Shown: positions 56,545 to 64,000 of the stretch, one piece after another
Numbering within the stretch: the first letter of the stretch is position 1
How the letters are laid out: each line of letters opens with the position of its first letter
NCBI GenBank assembly: GCA_030765645.1
Contig: JAVCCE010000011.1
Location: 186,001 to 250,000 of the forward strand
Source: Candidatus Hinthialibacter antarcticus
Lineage (GTDB): Bacteria > Hinthialibacterota > Hinthialibacteria > Hinthialibacterales > Hinthialibacteraceae
DNA: 64,000 nt
Direction: 5' to 3'
Position numbers and translations under genes: made by a program
Notes under the pieces: generated by a model
What the model saw: the letters and a program-made list of their open reading frames with translations, nothing else
The model's database searches: none
What the model was told of the DNA's origin: nothing

Positions 56545-58416
56545 TCAATTTGTATTTTGTTTCGCTATACGAATTGCGATTCCGTCATTTTTCACCAGGT
56601 GAAGATTCAATAGTGTGGTGGAATTGACTGGTTGTTTTGATATGGCGACTTTGGTGCGCGTGTTTAGTTGCTTGTCGGTTGAATACATCGTCGCCTCATA
56701 TTGAACGCCCTCTTCTAAAAATGAAAGAGACGCGCGAATGTCGCGTGGAGTCGCGGCGTTCATGCAGCCAATGAACCACTCGTCGCCGCTGCGCCGCGCC
56801 ATCACGGCATATTCGCCAATCGCTGCGTCTAACACGCGGGTATCATCCCAGACGGTCGGGACCTGCGCGAAGAACTCGATCTCGCGGTTGTCTTCTTGCT
56901 CGATTTCTGCAGGCGAATCATACCAATAGACAAATTGCCAGGGGCTGTAAAAACAGACGGCTTTCGCCAATTGATAAGCATGGGATGCATTCTCGATCAC
57001 GCGTGGATCATAGTAACAAATGGTATTATCGCCCGCACCCGCCAGCATACGGGTGAAGAAAATCGTTAGGGTTTGATCATTGGTCGGCTTGGTTTCGTCG
57101 CCGCGAATGCCTTCTTGCGTCATCAAATTCGGGTAGGTGCGCGAATAGCCCGTCGGGCGGTATTCGTCATGAATATCCACCATCAGCTGGTGGTCAGCCG
57201 CTTTGCGAACAGCGTCATGAAGCCAAGCGGTCCATTTTTGCGAACCGACATTGACGAAGCCGTATTTAACGCCCGCGATTCCCCATTTCTTGTAGAGCGG
57301 CAAAATCACATCGAGCTGCTTTTCTAGCGCCCGGCGATTGACGTACACGATTACGCCGATGTCTTTTTGTTTCGCATATTCAATTACTTTGTGCAAATCC
57401 AGCGGCCCCGGCGAACGGTCTGGGTCAACTGTGATCGTGGTCGCGTCGGAGGCGTCATCGTATTCAAGCCCATACCAACCTGCGTCAAATTCGATGTACT
57501 GCAAACCATTCCGCACAGCGAAATCCACGCAGGCCATTCCCCCCGTCGTCGTAAGCGAGGTTTCACGAATCACCTTGCCCGGCTTGATCCACGATGCGTC
57601 CTCAATTGCGCATGGATCATTCAGATTTAAAATCAAGTCATTATTTTCCAACAACGCGCCCGCCGATTCAGCGATCATCACCACCCGCCACGGCGTCCGG
57701 TACGGCGCCTCCGCGTGAACGTCGCTGCTCAGCGCAGTTATAACACCCGGCTGCCCTTCTCCGGTGGGATCAAACTTGGTTCGCGCATAATCAACCAGCC
57801 GCGCTTCGGCGAGAGAGACAAAGCAATCATCGCTGACTTGAACCGTCAAAGGACGCTCGCAACCGTTTTTGATTTTGGATATCGGGCGTTTCTCATATAG
57901 CCCTTGCGCGCTATACGTCGCCCAGGCGGGAGAATCGTTTTCAAATTTAAATTCGGTATTCTCGCTCTCAATGGTAAACGATTGCAGCGCATCCTGTTTG
58001 GGAAATTCATAACAAAACGCTACGCCTTCGTTATATACGCGAACATGAATATTGATTTTGCGATGCGGCTCATTTTTTTCAGCGACCGTAATTGTCAATT
58101 CGTTGTAGCGGTCGCGAACCTGGCTGCGCTCACCGTACACGGGCTTCCAAGTCGAATCTTGCAATTTCACGTCTGACGCAGAGACCGAAAGGTGTTCTTC
58201 AAACAACTCTTGCCCCGAAAACCGAAATGCGATTTGAGACGGGGCGATGATAACTTTTTCATTAGACTGAATCGCATAAAACAGACAATCCGATTGCGAC
58301 CCGGTCGATTTTATGAAAAAATTTGCCTCAATCTCTCCATTAGGAGACGCGATCTCAACCGCTTGAATATTGGATGCAAAAAACAGACACAAGGTGCTGA
58401 ACACACAAAACTTCAT
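56545..58416 (-). CDS. Exported GH97 glycoside hydrolase
   Basis: The 623-residue protein has a signal peptide (1-19) and the GH97 architecture: an N-terminal beta-supersandwich, a TIM barrel (about 270-560, FDAGWYGLEYDDAS, GVIVYVNRRALEKQLD, MVDIHDEYRPTGYSRTYPNLMTQEG) and a C-terminal beta domain. GH97 includes alpha-glucosidase and alpha-galactosidase. The catalytic residues are not certain. AAGGAA precedes the ATG. It forms an operon with the Gfo/Idh gene at 55545. Confidence 0.88.
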   Translation of the reverse strand: MKFCVFSTLCLFFASNIQAVEIASPNGEIEANFFIKSTGSQSDCLFYAIQSNEKVIIAPSQIAFRFSGQELFEEHLSVSASDVKLQDSTWKPVYGERSQVRDRYNELTITVAEKNEPHRKINIHVRVYNEGVAFCYEFPKQDALQSFTIESENTEFKFENDSPAWATYSAQGLYEKRPISKIKNGCERPLTVQVSDDCFVSLAEARLVDYARTKFDPTGEGQPGVITALSSDVHAEAPYRTPWRVVMIAESAGALLENNDLILNLNDPCAIEDASWIKPGKVIRETSLTTTGGMACVDFAVRNGLQYIEFDAGWYGLEYDDASDATTITVDPDRSPGPLDLHKVIEYAKQKDIGVIVYVNRRALEKQLDVILPLYKKWGIAGVKYGFVNVGSQKWTAWLHDAVRKAADHQLMVDIHDEYRPTGYSRTYPNLMTQEGIRGDETKPTNDQTLTIFFTRMLAGAGDNTICYYDPRVIENASHAYQLAKAVCFYSPWQFVYWYDSPAEIEQEDNREIEFFAQVPTVWDDTRVLDAAIGEYAVMARRSGDEWFIGCMNAATPRDIRASLSFLEEGVQYEATMYSTDKQLNTRTKVAISKQPVNSTTLLNLHLVKNDGIAIRIAKQNTN

Positions 58417-58619
58417 GGCAATTCCTTTTCTTGTTCATCATTTCAAAATATCCGAAAACCATAGCAAATTTCTTTGCATTTGTATATTTATACAGATTCA
58501 GGCTGCTTTTTGTATGAGTAGTAAAAAAATAATCCAAATCGGCCCGCGCCGCGTTAATTCGCCCGGCAGTTCGTCTATAATCAAAAAAATGCACAACAAT
58601 TTCTATTGTAAGGAAAGCA

Positions 58620-59639
58620 ATGATGCGTATTGGAATTCTTGGCTTCGGCTTCATGGGAAAAATGCACTTCAACCATTATCAGGAACACCCGGGCGCAACC
58701 ATAGTTGCGGTTTGCGATGCGGCGATTGATTCAATCAAAAACGCAGACAGCGAAGCAGGTAACCTCGAGGGCGCAGACAAACCTATCGACCTCAGCGAGG
58801 TTGAATTATATTCCGATTTTGGCGACATGCTGGCGTCCGCCAAACTCGACGCGGTCTCGATTACGCTGCCGACCTTTATTCATGAAAAATTCACTTGCCA
58901 GGCGTTAGAGGCGGGCGTTCATGTGTTATGCGAAAAGCCGATGGGGCTGACCGTTGCCGAATGCGACCGCATGTTGAGTTCAGCAAAGTCTTCAGAAAAA
59001 ATATTACAAATCGGCCACTGCATCCGCTTCTGGCCGGAATACGCCAAAACCAAAGCGATTATTGATAGCGGCGAATACGGCAAATTGATTGCGCTGTCGA
59101 TGCGCCGACTGGCTGCGACTCCAACCTGGAGCCATGACAACTGGTTGATGAGCGAACAACGCAGCGGCGGCGTCGCGCTGGACCTGCATATCCATGACAC
59201 AGACTTCGTTCAATATCTTTTGGGTGCGCCGAAAGCGGTTTCCTGTTACGGCTCACACGCTTCGTCCGGCATCCTGGCGCACCTCTCCACCAGTTATGTG
59301 TATGACGACGATGTTTTAGTCACGGCGGAAGGCGGCTGGATGATGAAGCCCGGCTTTGGTTTTGAAATGAGTTTCAACGCCGTACTCGAAAACGCCACCA
59401 TCGTCTTCGACATCAACCGCGACCCTGCGTTCAAAATCTGCCCGGCGGAAGGCGACCCCATCACGCCGGAATACGACCAGACCGACGCCTACCGCGCACA
59501 GATTGATTATTTCATCCATTCGATCAATGGCGAAAAGCAAGATGAAGTGGTGACCGTCGAAAGTTCGCGCCGCGCCGTGCAAATCATCGAAGCGGAACTA
59601 AAATCAATCGAGACGGGCGCTCCAGTTGCGTTGGCTTAA
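58620..59639 (+). CDS. Cytoplasmic Gfo/Idh/MocA oxidoreductase
   Basis: This 339-residue protein has GILGFGFMGKMHFNHY (Rossmann) and HVLCEKPMGLT (catalytic Lys). The C-terminal domain shows SGGVALDLHIHDTDFVQYL and RAVQIIEAELKSIETG. AAGGAAAG precedes the ATG (58620 or 58623). No signal peptide. It is separated by about 445 bp containing two repeats from the sugar isomerase at 60085, and may still belong to the same functional cluster. Confidence 0.87.
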   Translation: MMRIGILGFGFMGKMHFNHYQEHPGATIVAVCDAAIDSIKNADSEAGNLEGADKPIDLSEVELYSDFGDMLASAKLDAVSITLPTFIHEKFTCQALEAGVHVLCEKPMGLTVAECDRMLSSAKSSEKILQIGHCIRFWPEYAKTKAIIDSGEYGKLIALSMRRLAATPTWSHDNWLMSEQRSGGVALDLHIHDTDFVQYLLGAPKAVSCYGSHASSGILAHLSTSYVYDDDVLVTAEGGWMMKPGFGFEMSFNAVLENATIVFDINRDPAFKICPAEGDPITPEYDQTDAYRAQIDYFIHSINGEKQDEVVTVESSRRAVQIIEAELKSIETGAPVALA

Positions 59640-59680
59640 CAGGCTTGTTTTTTATTACGCTTAAAAAGATAGTTAAATAG

Positions 59681-59886
59681 GGTTCATCCGGTAAATGAGT
59701 ACTTACATTGGTGGATGGTCATAATTTTGATTTAGAAACGGGCTCCGGCATATCAAAAAATGACAAACCAATCAGGCATGGGGGGAACTCTGGGAGCGCC
59801 TGTGCATAAGGGCTTGAAAGCCCGCACTGAAGCAAGCAGAGTTGTACCCATGCCTGATACAGCGAAAGATCAAGAATTCACGAAAA
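59681..59886 (+). repeat. Structured intergenic repeat, family B copy 5
   Basis: The core at 59777-59852 has arms CATGGGGGGAACTCT and AGAGTTGTACCCATG. The 5' part GGTTCATCCGGTAAATGAG and the tail CAGCGAAAGATCAAGAATTC match the other copies. Family A copy 3 follows it within 80 bp. Confidence 0.85.
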
Positions 59887-59965
59887 AGCGTCAACAAAGC
59901 GTAAATCAATTAGTGATAAAGTATCCAAATGCCGGAAGAACCTTAAATAGTAACTACATAAACGA

Positions 59966-60048
59966 AAGCCGCAGGGGATTGGGTGGAGCGGCTTTCGGAG
60001 TAACGGCCTGAAAGCCGTACGGAGACAAGCGGAATCCAACCCCGAGGC
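59966..60048 (+). repeat. Structured intergenic repeat, family A copy 3
   Basis: It shows GCAGGGGATTGGGTGGAGCG, an inner hairpin ACGGC-CTGAAA-GCCGT and the arm ATCCAACCCC. It is immediately upstream of the sugar isomerase gene. Confidence 0.85.
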
Positions 60049-60084
60049 GGTCTCACGAAACAACAGAATCAGAGGAAATGAACT

Positions 60085-60906
60085 ATGCGAAAATGTTTAG
60101 ACTGGCCGGTTTCAGTATGCAGTTGGTCGTTTCAACAAGACGTCCAGGACGTTGCGGCAGCATTAAAAAAATTAGACGTCGGCTATATCAACCTCGCCCT
60201 TTTGCCCGCGCTTCAAGACAACGGCGCCGAGTATCTTGAGTTCGTCAAGCAACAGGATTGGACCATCAGCGCGACCATGATTAATTTTCCGTGCGAAGAT
60301 TACTCGAGCCTGGAGAGCATTCAGGCCACCGGCGGCATCGCCTCCGATGAGCATTGGGAAGAAAACCAGAAACTCGCCCAAGGCGCCATTGACCTCACCG
60401 CCGAGTTAAATACCGAATACCTGCTGATGCACTTCGGCTTCCTCGACCACACCCAGAAAGAATACGCGCAAAAATTCTATGACCGCACCAAAATTTTGGC
60501 GGATTACGCGTCCGAAAAAGGCGTAAAGTTCATCATGGAAACCGGTCAGGAAAGCGCAGAAGACCTCAAGCATTTTCTAGAAGAAATAAACCACCCCGCG
60601 CTATACGTCAATTTCGATCCGGCAAATATGATTCTTTATAATAAAGGCGTCCCCGCCGAAGCGATCAAAGTGCTGGCGCCGTGGATCCGCCACGTCCATA
60701 TCAAAGACGCCACTCTCACCAAGACGCCTGGAACCTGGGGCGAAGAAGTGCCCTGGGGCGACGGCGAAGTCGGCGCGCATAACTTCTTGACAATATTGAA
60801 TGCGCTCGGCTACAAAGGCGCCGTCGCCATCGAACGCGAAGCAGGCGACGACCGCTTTGGCGACATCAAACTCGCGGCGGAACGCATCAGCGCATTTCAA
60901 GTGTAA
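60085..60906 (+). CDS. Sugar phosphate isomerase/epimerase (AP2-endonuclease-like TIM barrel)
   Basis: The 273-residue protein is of the xylose-isomerase-like TIM-barrel superfamily. Metal-binding acidic/His residues appear in [36 protein letters not shown] and VAIEREAGD. It should isomerise or epimerise a keto-sugar. It is the first of four genes closely spaced on this strand with a NagB-like enzyme, Tat-exported Gfo/Idh and DUF1080 protein, which supports keto-sugar catabolism. GAGG precedes the ATG. Confidence 0.85.
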   Translation: MRKCLDWPVSVCSWSFQQDVQDVAAALKKLDVGYINLALLPALQDNGAEYLEFVKQQDWTISATMINFPCEDYSSLESIQATGGIASDEHWEENQKLAQGAIDLTAELNTEYLLMHFGFLDHTQKEYAQKFYDRTKILADYASEKGVKFIMETGQESAEDLKHFLEEINHPALYVNFDPANMILYNKGVPAEAIKVLAPWIRHVHIKDATLTKTPGTWGEEVPWGDGEVGAHNFLTILNALGYKGAVAIEREAGDDRFGDIKLAAERISAFQV

Positions 60907-60928
60907 TTCTTTCAAGGAGAGATCAATC

Positions 60929-61858
60929 ATGTCGCGAAAACACAGCATTCTTGCGCCAAACTGGTGGGACTTTACAACGCTGGACGACGACCTATTAGAC
61001 GAAGCGGCGCGGCTAACGCCGGACGATATGCTGGCGTTGTCGCGCGACGGCTTTCGCGTCGTTTTTTATGATACCCTCGAAGACTTTTACCTCGCCGAAG
61101 CGCTCGAATATATCACTGCATGGAAACAAGCAACGGCGGACGACCCGGTCGGCGTTTGCGGCCCCATCGGCCCGACCGAGCAGTTGCCTCTGGTTGCGCG
61201 ACTGGTGAATGAGTTAGAACTCAACTTGCAGCACGCCCATTTCTGGGGCATGGACGAATGGGTGCTTGACGGCAATTCAGTCAGCGTCGATCACCCGCTT
61301 TCGTTTGAAAAAGCCGACCGGGAATTGTGCTTCGACCTCATCAATCCAAAACTCGTAATGCCAGACAAGAACTTACATTTCCCCAAAGCCGATACCATTC
61401 AATACGTCCAAAGTTGGAACGGCGTACGCTGTGCGGTGATGCAAGGCGGCCAGGGCGATATTAAACACTGGGCGTTTAATGATCCCGTCAAACGCGCAGG
61501 ACAATACGCCGACGCGCCGCCCTCGCCAGACGATTACCGCCAACTCTCAACCCGCGTGGTTGACCTGCACCCGGTCACGGTCATGCAAAACGCGCGCACC
61601 AGCGGCGGCGGGGTGGTAACTGGCGTCCCCACCCAAGCGGTCACGGTGGGGCCGGTGCAAACCTGGCAGGCGGAGAAAATCTCGATCTGGCAAGCGGGCG
61701 CGCATGATAATCCGTTCGGCATGAGACTGACGGCTTTGATGATCGGCAAGCAACTCGCCGACAGCAGCGTCCCCATGTCGCTTTTAGCCGACCACCCCAA
61801 CGTACAATTCAATTTCTATCGCGGCGGACTGGGGACTTGCGACGTGGAAATGCACTAG
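60929..61858 (+). CDS. NagB/6-phosphogluconolactonase-family sugar enzyme
   Basis: This 309-residue protein starts at ATG 60929 with AAGGAGAG upstream, after a spacer of 22 bp; an earlier in-frame ATG overlaps the isomerase gene. It resembles glucosamine-6-phosphate deaminase: [24 protein letters not shown] (equivalent to the GHIAFNEP loop) and [12 protein letters not shown]. Both the loop and the C-terminal lid are divergent, so the substrate may not be glucosamine-6-phosphate. It could act on an amino- or keto-sugar phosphate produced by its neighbours. Confidence 0.78.
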   Translation: MSRKHSILAPNWWDFTTLDDDLLDEAARLTPDDMLALSRDGFRVVFYDTLEDFYLAEALEYITAWKQATADDPVGVCGPIGPTEQLPLVARLVNELELNLQHAHFWGMDEWVLDGNSVSVDHPLSFEKADRELCFDLINPKLVMPDKNLHFPKADTIQYVQSWNGVRCAVMQGGQGDIKHWAFNDPVKRAGQYADAPPSPDDYRQLSTRVVDLHPVTVMQNARTSGGGVVTGVPTQAVTVGPVQTWQAEKISIWQAGAHDNPFGMRLTALMIGKQLADSSVPMSLLADHPNVQFNFYRGGLGTCDVEMH

Positions 61859-61905
61859 GCAAGGCACGGGCGCTCGACATCGCGGCCAATCTGTTGGAGA
61901 ATAAC

Positions 61906-61947
61906 ATGCAACCGTTTATCTTCGACATTGCAGGAGCGCAACCATGA
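61906..61947 (+). CDS. 13-residue leader ORF overlapping the next gene start
   Basis: ATG 61906 with GGAGAATAAC upstream encodes MQPFIFDIAGAQP and ends at TGA 61945-61947, overlapping the ATG of the Tat-exported oxidoreductase (ATGA). It also contains that gene's GGAG ribosome-binding site. It may couple translation, be a vestige of a removed gene, or be chance. Confidence 0.35.
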   Translation: MQPFIFDIAGAQP

Positions 61948-63248
61948 AAACGCAAACCATCAAACGCCGTTCGTTTCTTCAATCGGGCCTGGCGGCGCCG
62001 CTGATCGTACAAGCATCAACCCTAGGCTTATCGCGGCATGTATCCGCCAATGACAAAATCCAAGTCGGCTGTATCGGCGTGGGCCCGCGCGGCACGGACG
62101 GACTGCGCGATTTACTGCGCAATGACAACTGCACTGTGACTGCGTTGTGCGACGTGAAGAGCAACGTGTTAAAAGAAAAGACCGACCTCGTCAACCAATT
62201 TTATGACAACCAGGAATGCAAGCCCTACCATGATTTTCGCGAACTGGTTAAGCGAAAGGACATCGACGCGGTGTTGGTCGCGACCTGCGACCATTGGCAC
62301 GTTTTGACCTCTCTCGCCGCCGTGCGGTCGGGCAAAGATGTGTATATGGAAAAACCGATGGGGCTTTCGCTGGAAGAAGATCAGGTCATGCGCGCCGAAG
62401 TGCAAAAACACAAACGCATCTTTCAATTTGGAACGCAACAGCGCTCGGATGCACAGTTTCGACGCGCCTGTGAGATCGTACAAAACGGATTAATCGGCGA
62501 GTTAAAAACCATTCGCGTGTGGTCGCCGGGCAGCGCATCGGGCGGCCCGACCCAGACGGCGCCCGTTCCGCAGTGGCTCGATTATGACCGCTGGCTCGGC
62601 CCCGCCCCCAAGGTCCCGTATACGGAAAACCGCTGTTCGAATGAATGGTGGTGGTATATATCAGACTATGCGCTTGGCTTTATCGCGGGTTGGGGCATTC
62701 ACCCGATTGACATCGCGCTGTGGGGCGGCGAAGGCAAATTCACCGGGCCGTGGACAATTGAAGGGACCGGTGAGTTTCCTAGCGAGGGCGTGTGCGACAC
62801 CGCCATGCACTGGGACATTGACATTCAACTCGGCAGCGGCGTGAAACTCGAGTTCAAAGGCCCACGCATCCCTCAGGACTGGATCGAACGCTATGGCGAG
62901 AACGAAGGCCACGGCACCGCGTTTGAAGGCAGCGAAGGCTGGGTGTACGTGCGGCGCGGCAAGATGGTTTGTTCGAGAGAAATCACCGACGCCGACATCA
63001 AGACGCCGCTCTATCAAAGCGCCAACCACGTTGGCAACTATCTCGATTGCGTACGGTCGAGAAAACCAACCATCAGCCCGGTCGAGGTTGCGGTGCAAGG
63101 CGACGCGCTCTGTCATGTGAGCGACATTGCCATTCGGTTGCAACGAAAACTGACGTTTGATCCATCAACAGAAACATTCATCAACGACGCCGATGCAAAC
63201 AAACGGCTAAAGCGCCCCATGCGGGCGCCTTGGTCATTGCAGGCCTAA
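61944..63248 (+). CDS. Tat-exported Gfo/Idh/MocA oxidoreductase
   Basis: The 434-residue protein opens with a twin-arginine signal (IKRRSFLQSGLAAPLIVQAS), then a Rossmann domain (IQVGCIGVGPRGTDGL), the catalytic VYMEKPMGLS and a C-terminal Gfo/Idh domain (WWWYISDYALGFIAGWGIHP, NHVGNYLDCVRSRKP). It resembles the enzyme at 33578. It likely binds NAD(P) before export and oxidises sugars in the periplasm. Its product could feed the DUF1080 gene 30 bp downstream. Confidence 0.9.
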   Translation: MKTQTIKRRSFLQSGLAAPLIVQASTLGLSRHVSANDKIQVGCIGVGPRGTDGLRDLLRNDNCTVTALCDVKSNVLKEKTDLVNQFYDNQECKPYHDFRELVKRKDIDAVLVATCDHWHVLTSLAAVRSGKDVYMEKPMGLSLEEDQVMRAEVQKHKRIFQFGTQQRSDAQFRRACEIVQNGLIGELKTIRVWSPGSASGGPTQTAPVPQWLDYDRWLGPAPKVPYTENRCSNEWWWYISDYALGFIAGWGIHPIDIALWGGEGKFTGPWTIEGTGEFPSEGVCDTAMHWDIDIQLGSGVKLEFKGPRIPQDWIERYGENEGHGTAFEGSEGWVYVRRGKMVCSREITDADIKTPLYQSANHVGNYLDCVRSRKPTISPVEVAVQGDALCHVSDIAIRLQRKLTFDPSTETFINDADANKRLKRPMRAPWSLQA

Positions 63249-63278
63249 ATCAAAGAAGAAATCATGGGAGAAGCAAGA

Positions 63279-64000
63279 ATGAAATTACGCTTTCGTTTTA
63301 CTTTCGCGATGATTATATCTCTCGTTTTATGCGTGGGCGCCTTTGCCGCTGACGACGAGGGGTGGATTCCACTCTTTAACGGCAAAAACCTCGACGGTTG
63401 GACGCCGAAAATAAAAGGCTACGACTTGGGCGACAATTTTGGGAATACCTTTTACGTCGAAGACGGCGTCATCAAAGTAACGTATGAGAAGTACGACAAA
63501 TTTGACAAGCGCTATGGACACCTGTTTTTTAAGGAACCGTTTTCTAGTTATAAGTTCCGCCTTGAATACCGCTTTGTCGGCGAACAGTGCAACGGCGGCG
63601 AAGGCTGGGCGCTGCGCAACAGCGGCATCATGCTGCATTGTCAGGACCCTGCGACAATGACCAAAGATCAGGATTTCCCTGATAGCATCGAAGTGCAACT
63701 GCTGGGCGGCAATGGTAAAGACGACCGCTCTACCGCCAATCTTTGTACGCCGGGAACGCAAGTGGTGATGGACGGCAAACTCATCAAACAACATTGCACC
63801 AACTCCGCATCCGAAACCTACCACGGCGAACAATGGGTGACTTGCGAGGTTGAGGTGCATGGCTCGGGCAAAATCATCCACAAAGTCAACGGCGAAAAAG
63901 TGATGGAATATGAGAAATCGCAAAAAGACGACGGGACGCTAATCGAAGGCGGCTATATTTCCGTGCAATCCGAAAGCCATCCCTGCGAATTTCGGAATAT
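63279..64000 (+). CDS. Exported DUF1080 protein, 3' end outside window
   Basis: The frame is open from ATG 63279 (GGGAG upstream) to the window end, 240 codons without a stop. A signal peptide (MKLRFRFTFAMIISLVLCVGAFAA) precedes DUF1080 motifs GWIPLFNGKNLDGW, FSSYKFRLEYRF, NSGIMLHCQ and DSIEVQLLGGNG. It should bind or hydrolyse 3-keto-glycosides, paired with the Tat-exported oxidoreductase just upstream. Only the C-terminal end, probably about 15-30 residues, is missing. Confidence 0.88.
   Translation, partial: MKLRFRFTFAMIISLVLCVGAFAADDEGWIPLFNGKNLDGWTPKIKGYDLGDNFGNTFYVEDGVIKVTYEKYDKFDKRYGHLFFKEPFSSYKFRLEYRFVGEQCNGGEGWALRNSGIMLHCQDPATMTKDQDFPDSIEVQLLGGNGKDDRSTANLCTPGTQVVMDGKLIKQHCTNSASETYHGEQWVTCEVEVHGSGKIIHKVNGEKVMEYEKSQKDDGTLIEGGYISVQSESHPCEFRN

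Noticed and set aside
63327-63923. 198-codon minus-strand frame at the window end
   Set aside because: It is antisense to the clear DUF1080 frame at 63279, which has a signal peptide and family motifs.

Overview
This window comes from a bacterial chromosome of roughly even base composition. It is rich in exported proteins, Tat-exported Gfo/Idh/MocA oxidoreductases, DUF1080 (3-keto-sugar hydrolase type) proteins and the DUF1592/DUF1552 pair. That set is typical of Planctomycetota and of poorly cultured phyla with similar lifestyles, for example Hinthialibacterota. This placement is inferred from gene content; no 16S gene is present.

Positions 1-26200 are mostly housekeeping. In order they hold a truncated PP2C/SpoIIE phosphatase; a small operon of thioredoxin-fold/TPR protein, family 9 glycosyltransferase and a helical protein; a tRNA-fMet, alaS and RNA uracil methyltransferase unit; an EF-hand-like protein; an AT-rich restriction-modification island (9.7-11.4 kb); ruvB; glcF; a broken DUF4062 gene next to an ISL3 transposase remnant; a sucrose-phosphate synthase/sucrose synthase operon; and the addB-addA recombination nuclease pair.

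Positions 26300-64000 are a carbohydrate-oriented accessory region. It has three DUF1080 proteins (one running off the window), four Gfo/Idh/MocA oxidoreductases, a GH51 and GH43-like pair, a GH97 enzyme, a pectate-lyase-like beta-helix, a DUF4832-type TIM barrel, a NagB-like enzyme, a sugar isomerase/epimerase, an MFS transporter, a transglutaminase-like protein, a DHDPS-like/epimerase/GNAT operon, a 1,585-residue CotH/lamin-tail protein and a 1,089-residue protein with an internal duplication. The DUF1592-type cytochrome gene carries a one-base frameshift at an A7 run. A plausible reading, by inference, is plant- or algal-polysaccharide breakdown, with part of the sugars handled by oxidation to keto-sugars (Gfo/Idh) and hydrolysis of the keto-glycoside (DUF1080).

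Two families of structured intergenic repeats are the most unusual non-coding content. Family A has three copies of about 80 bp with a covarying inner hairpin. Family B has five copies of up to about 200 bp with a covarying 15-bp stem. One family B copy is split by a 186-bp MITE-like element with imperfect terminal inverted repeats and a 9-bp target duplication. I saw no CRISPR array, rRNA or prophage.
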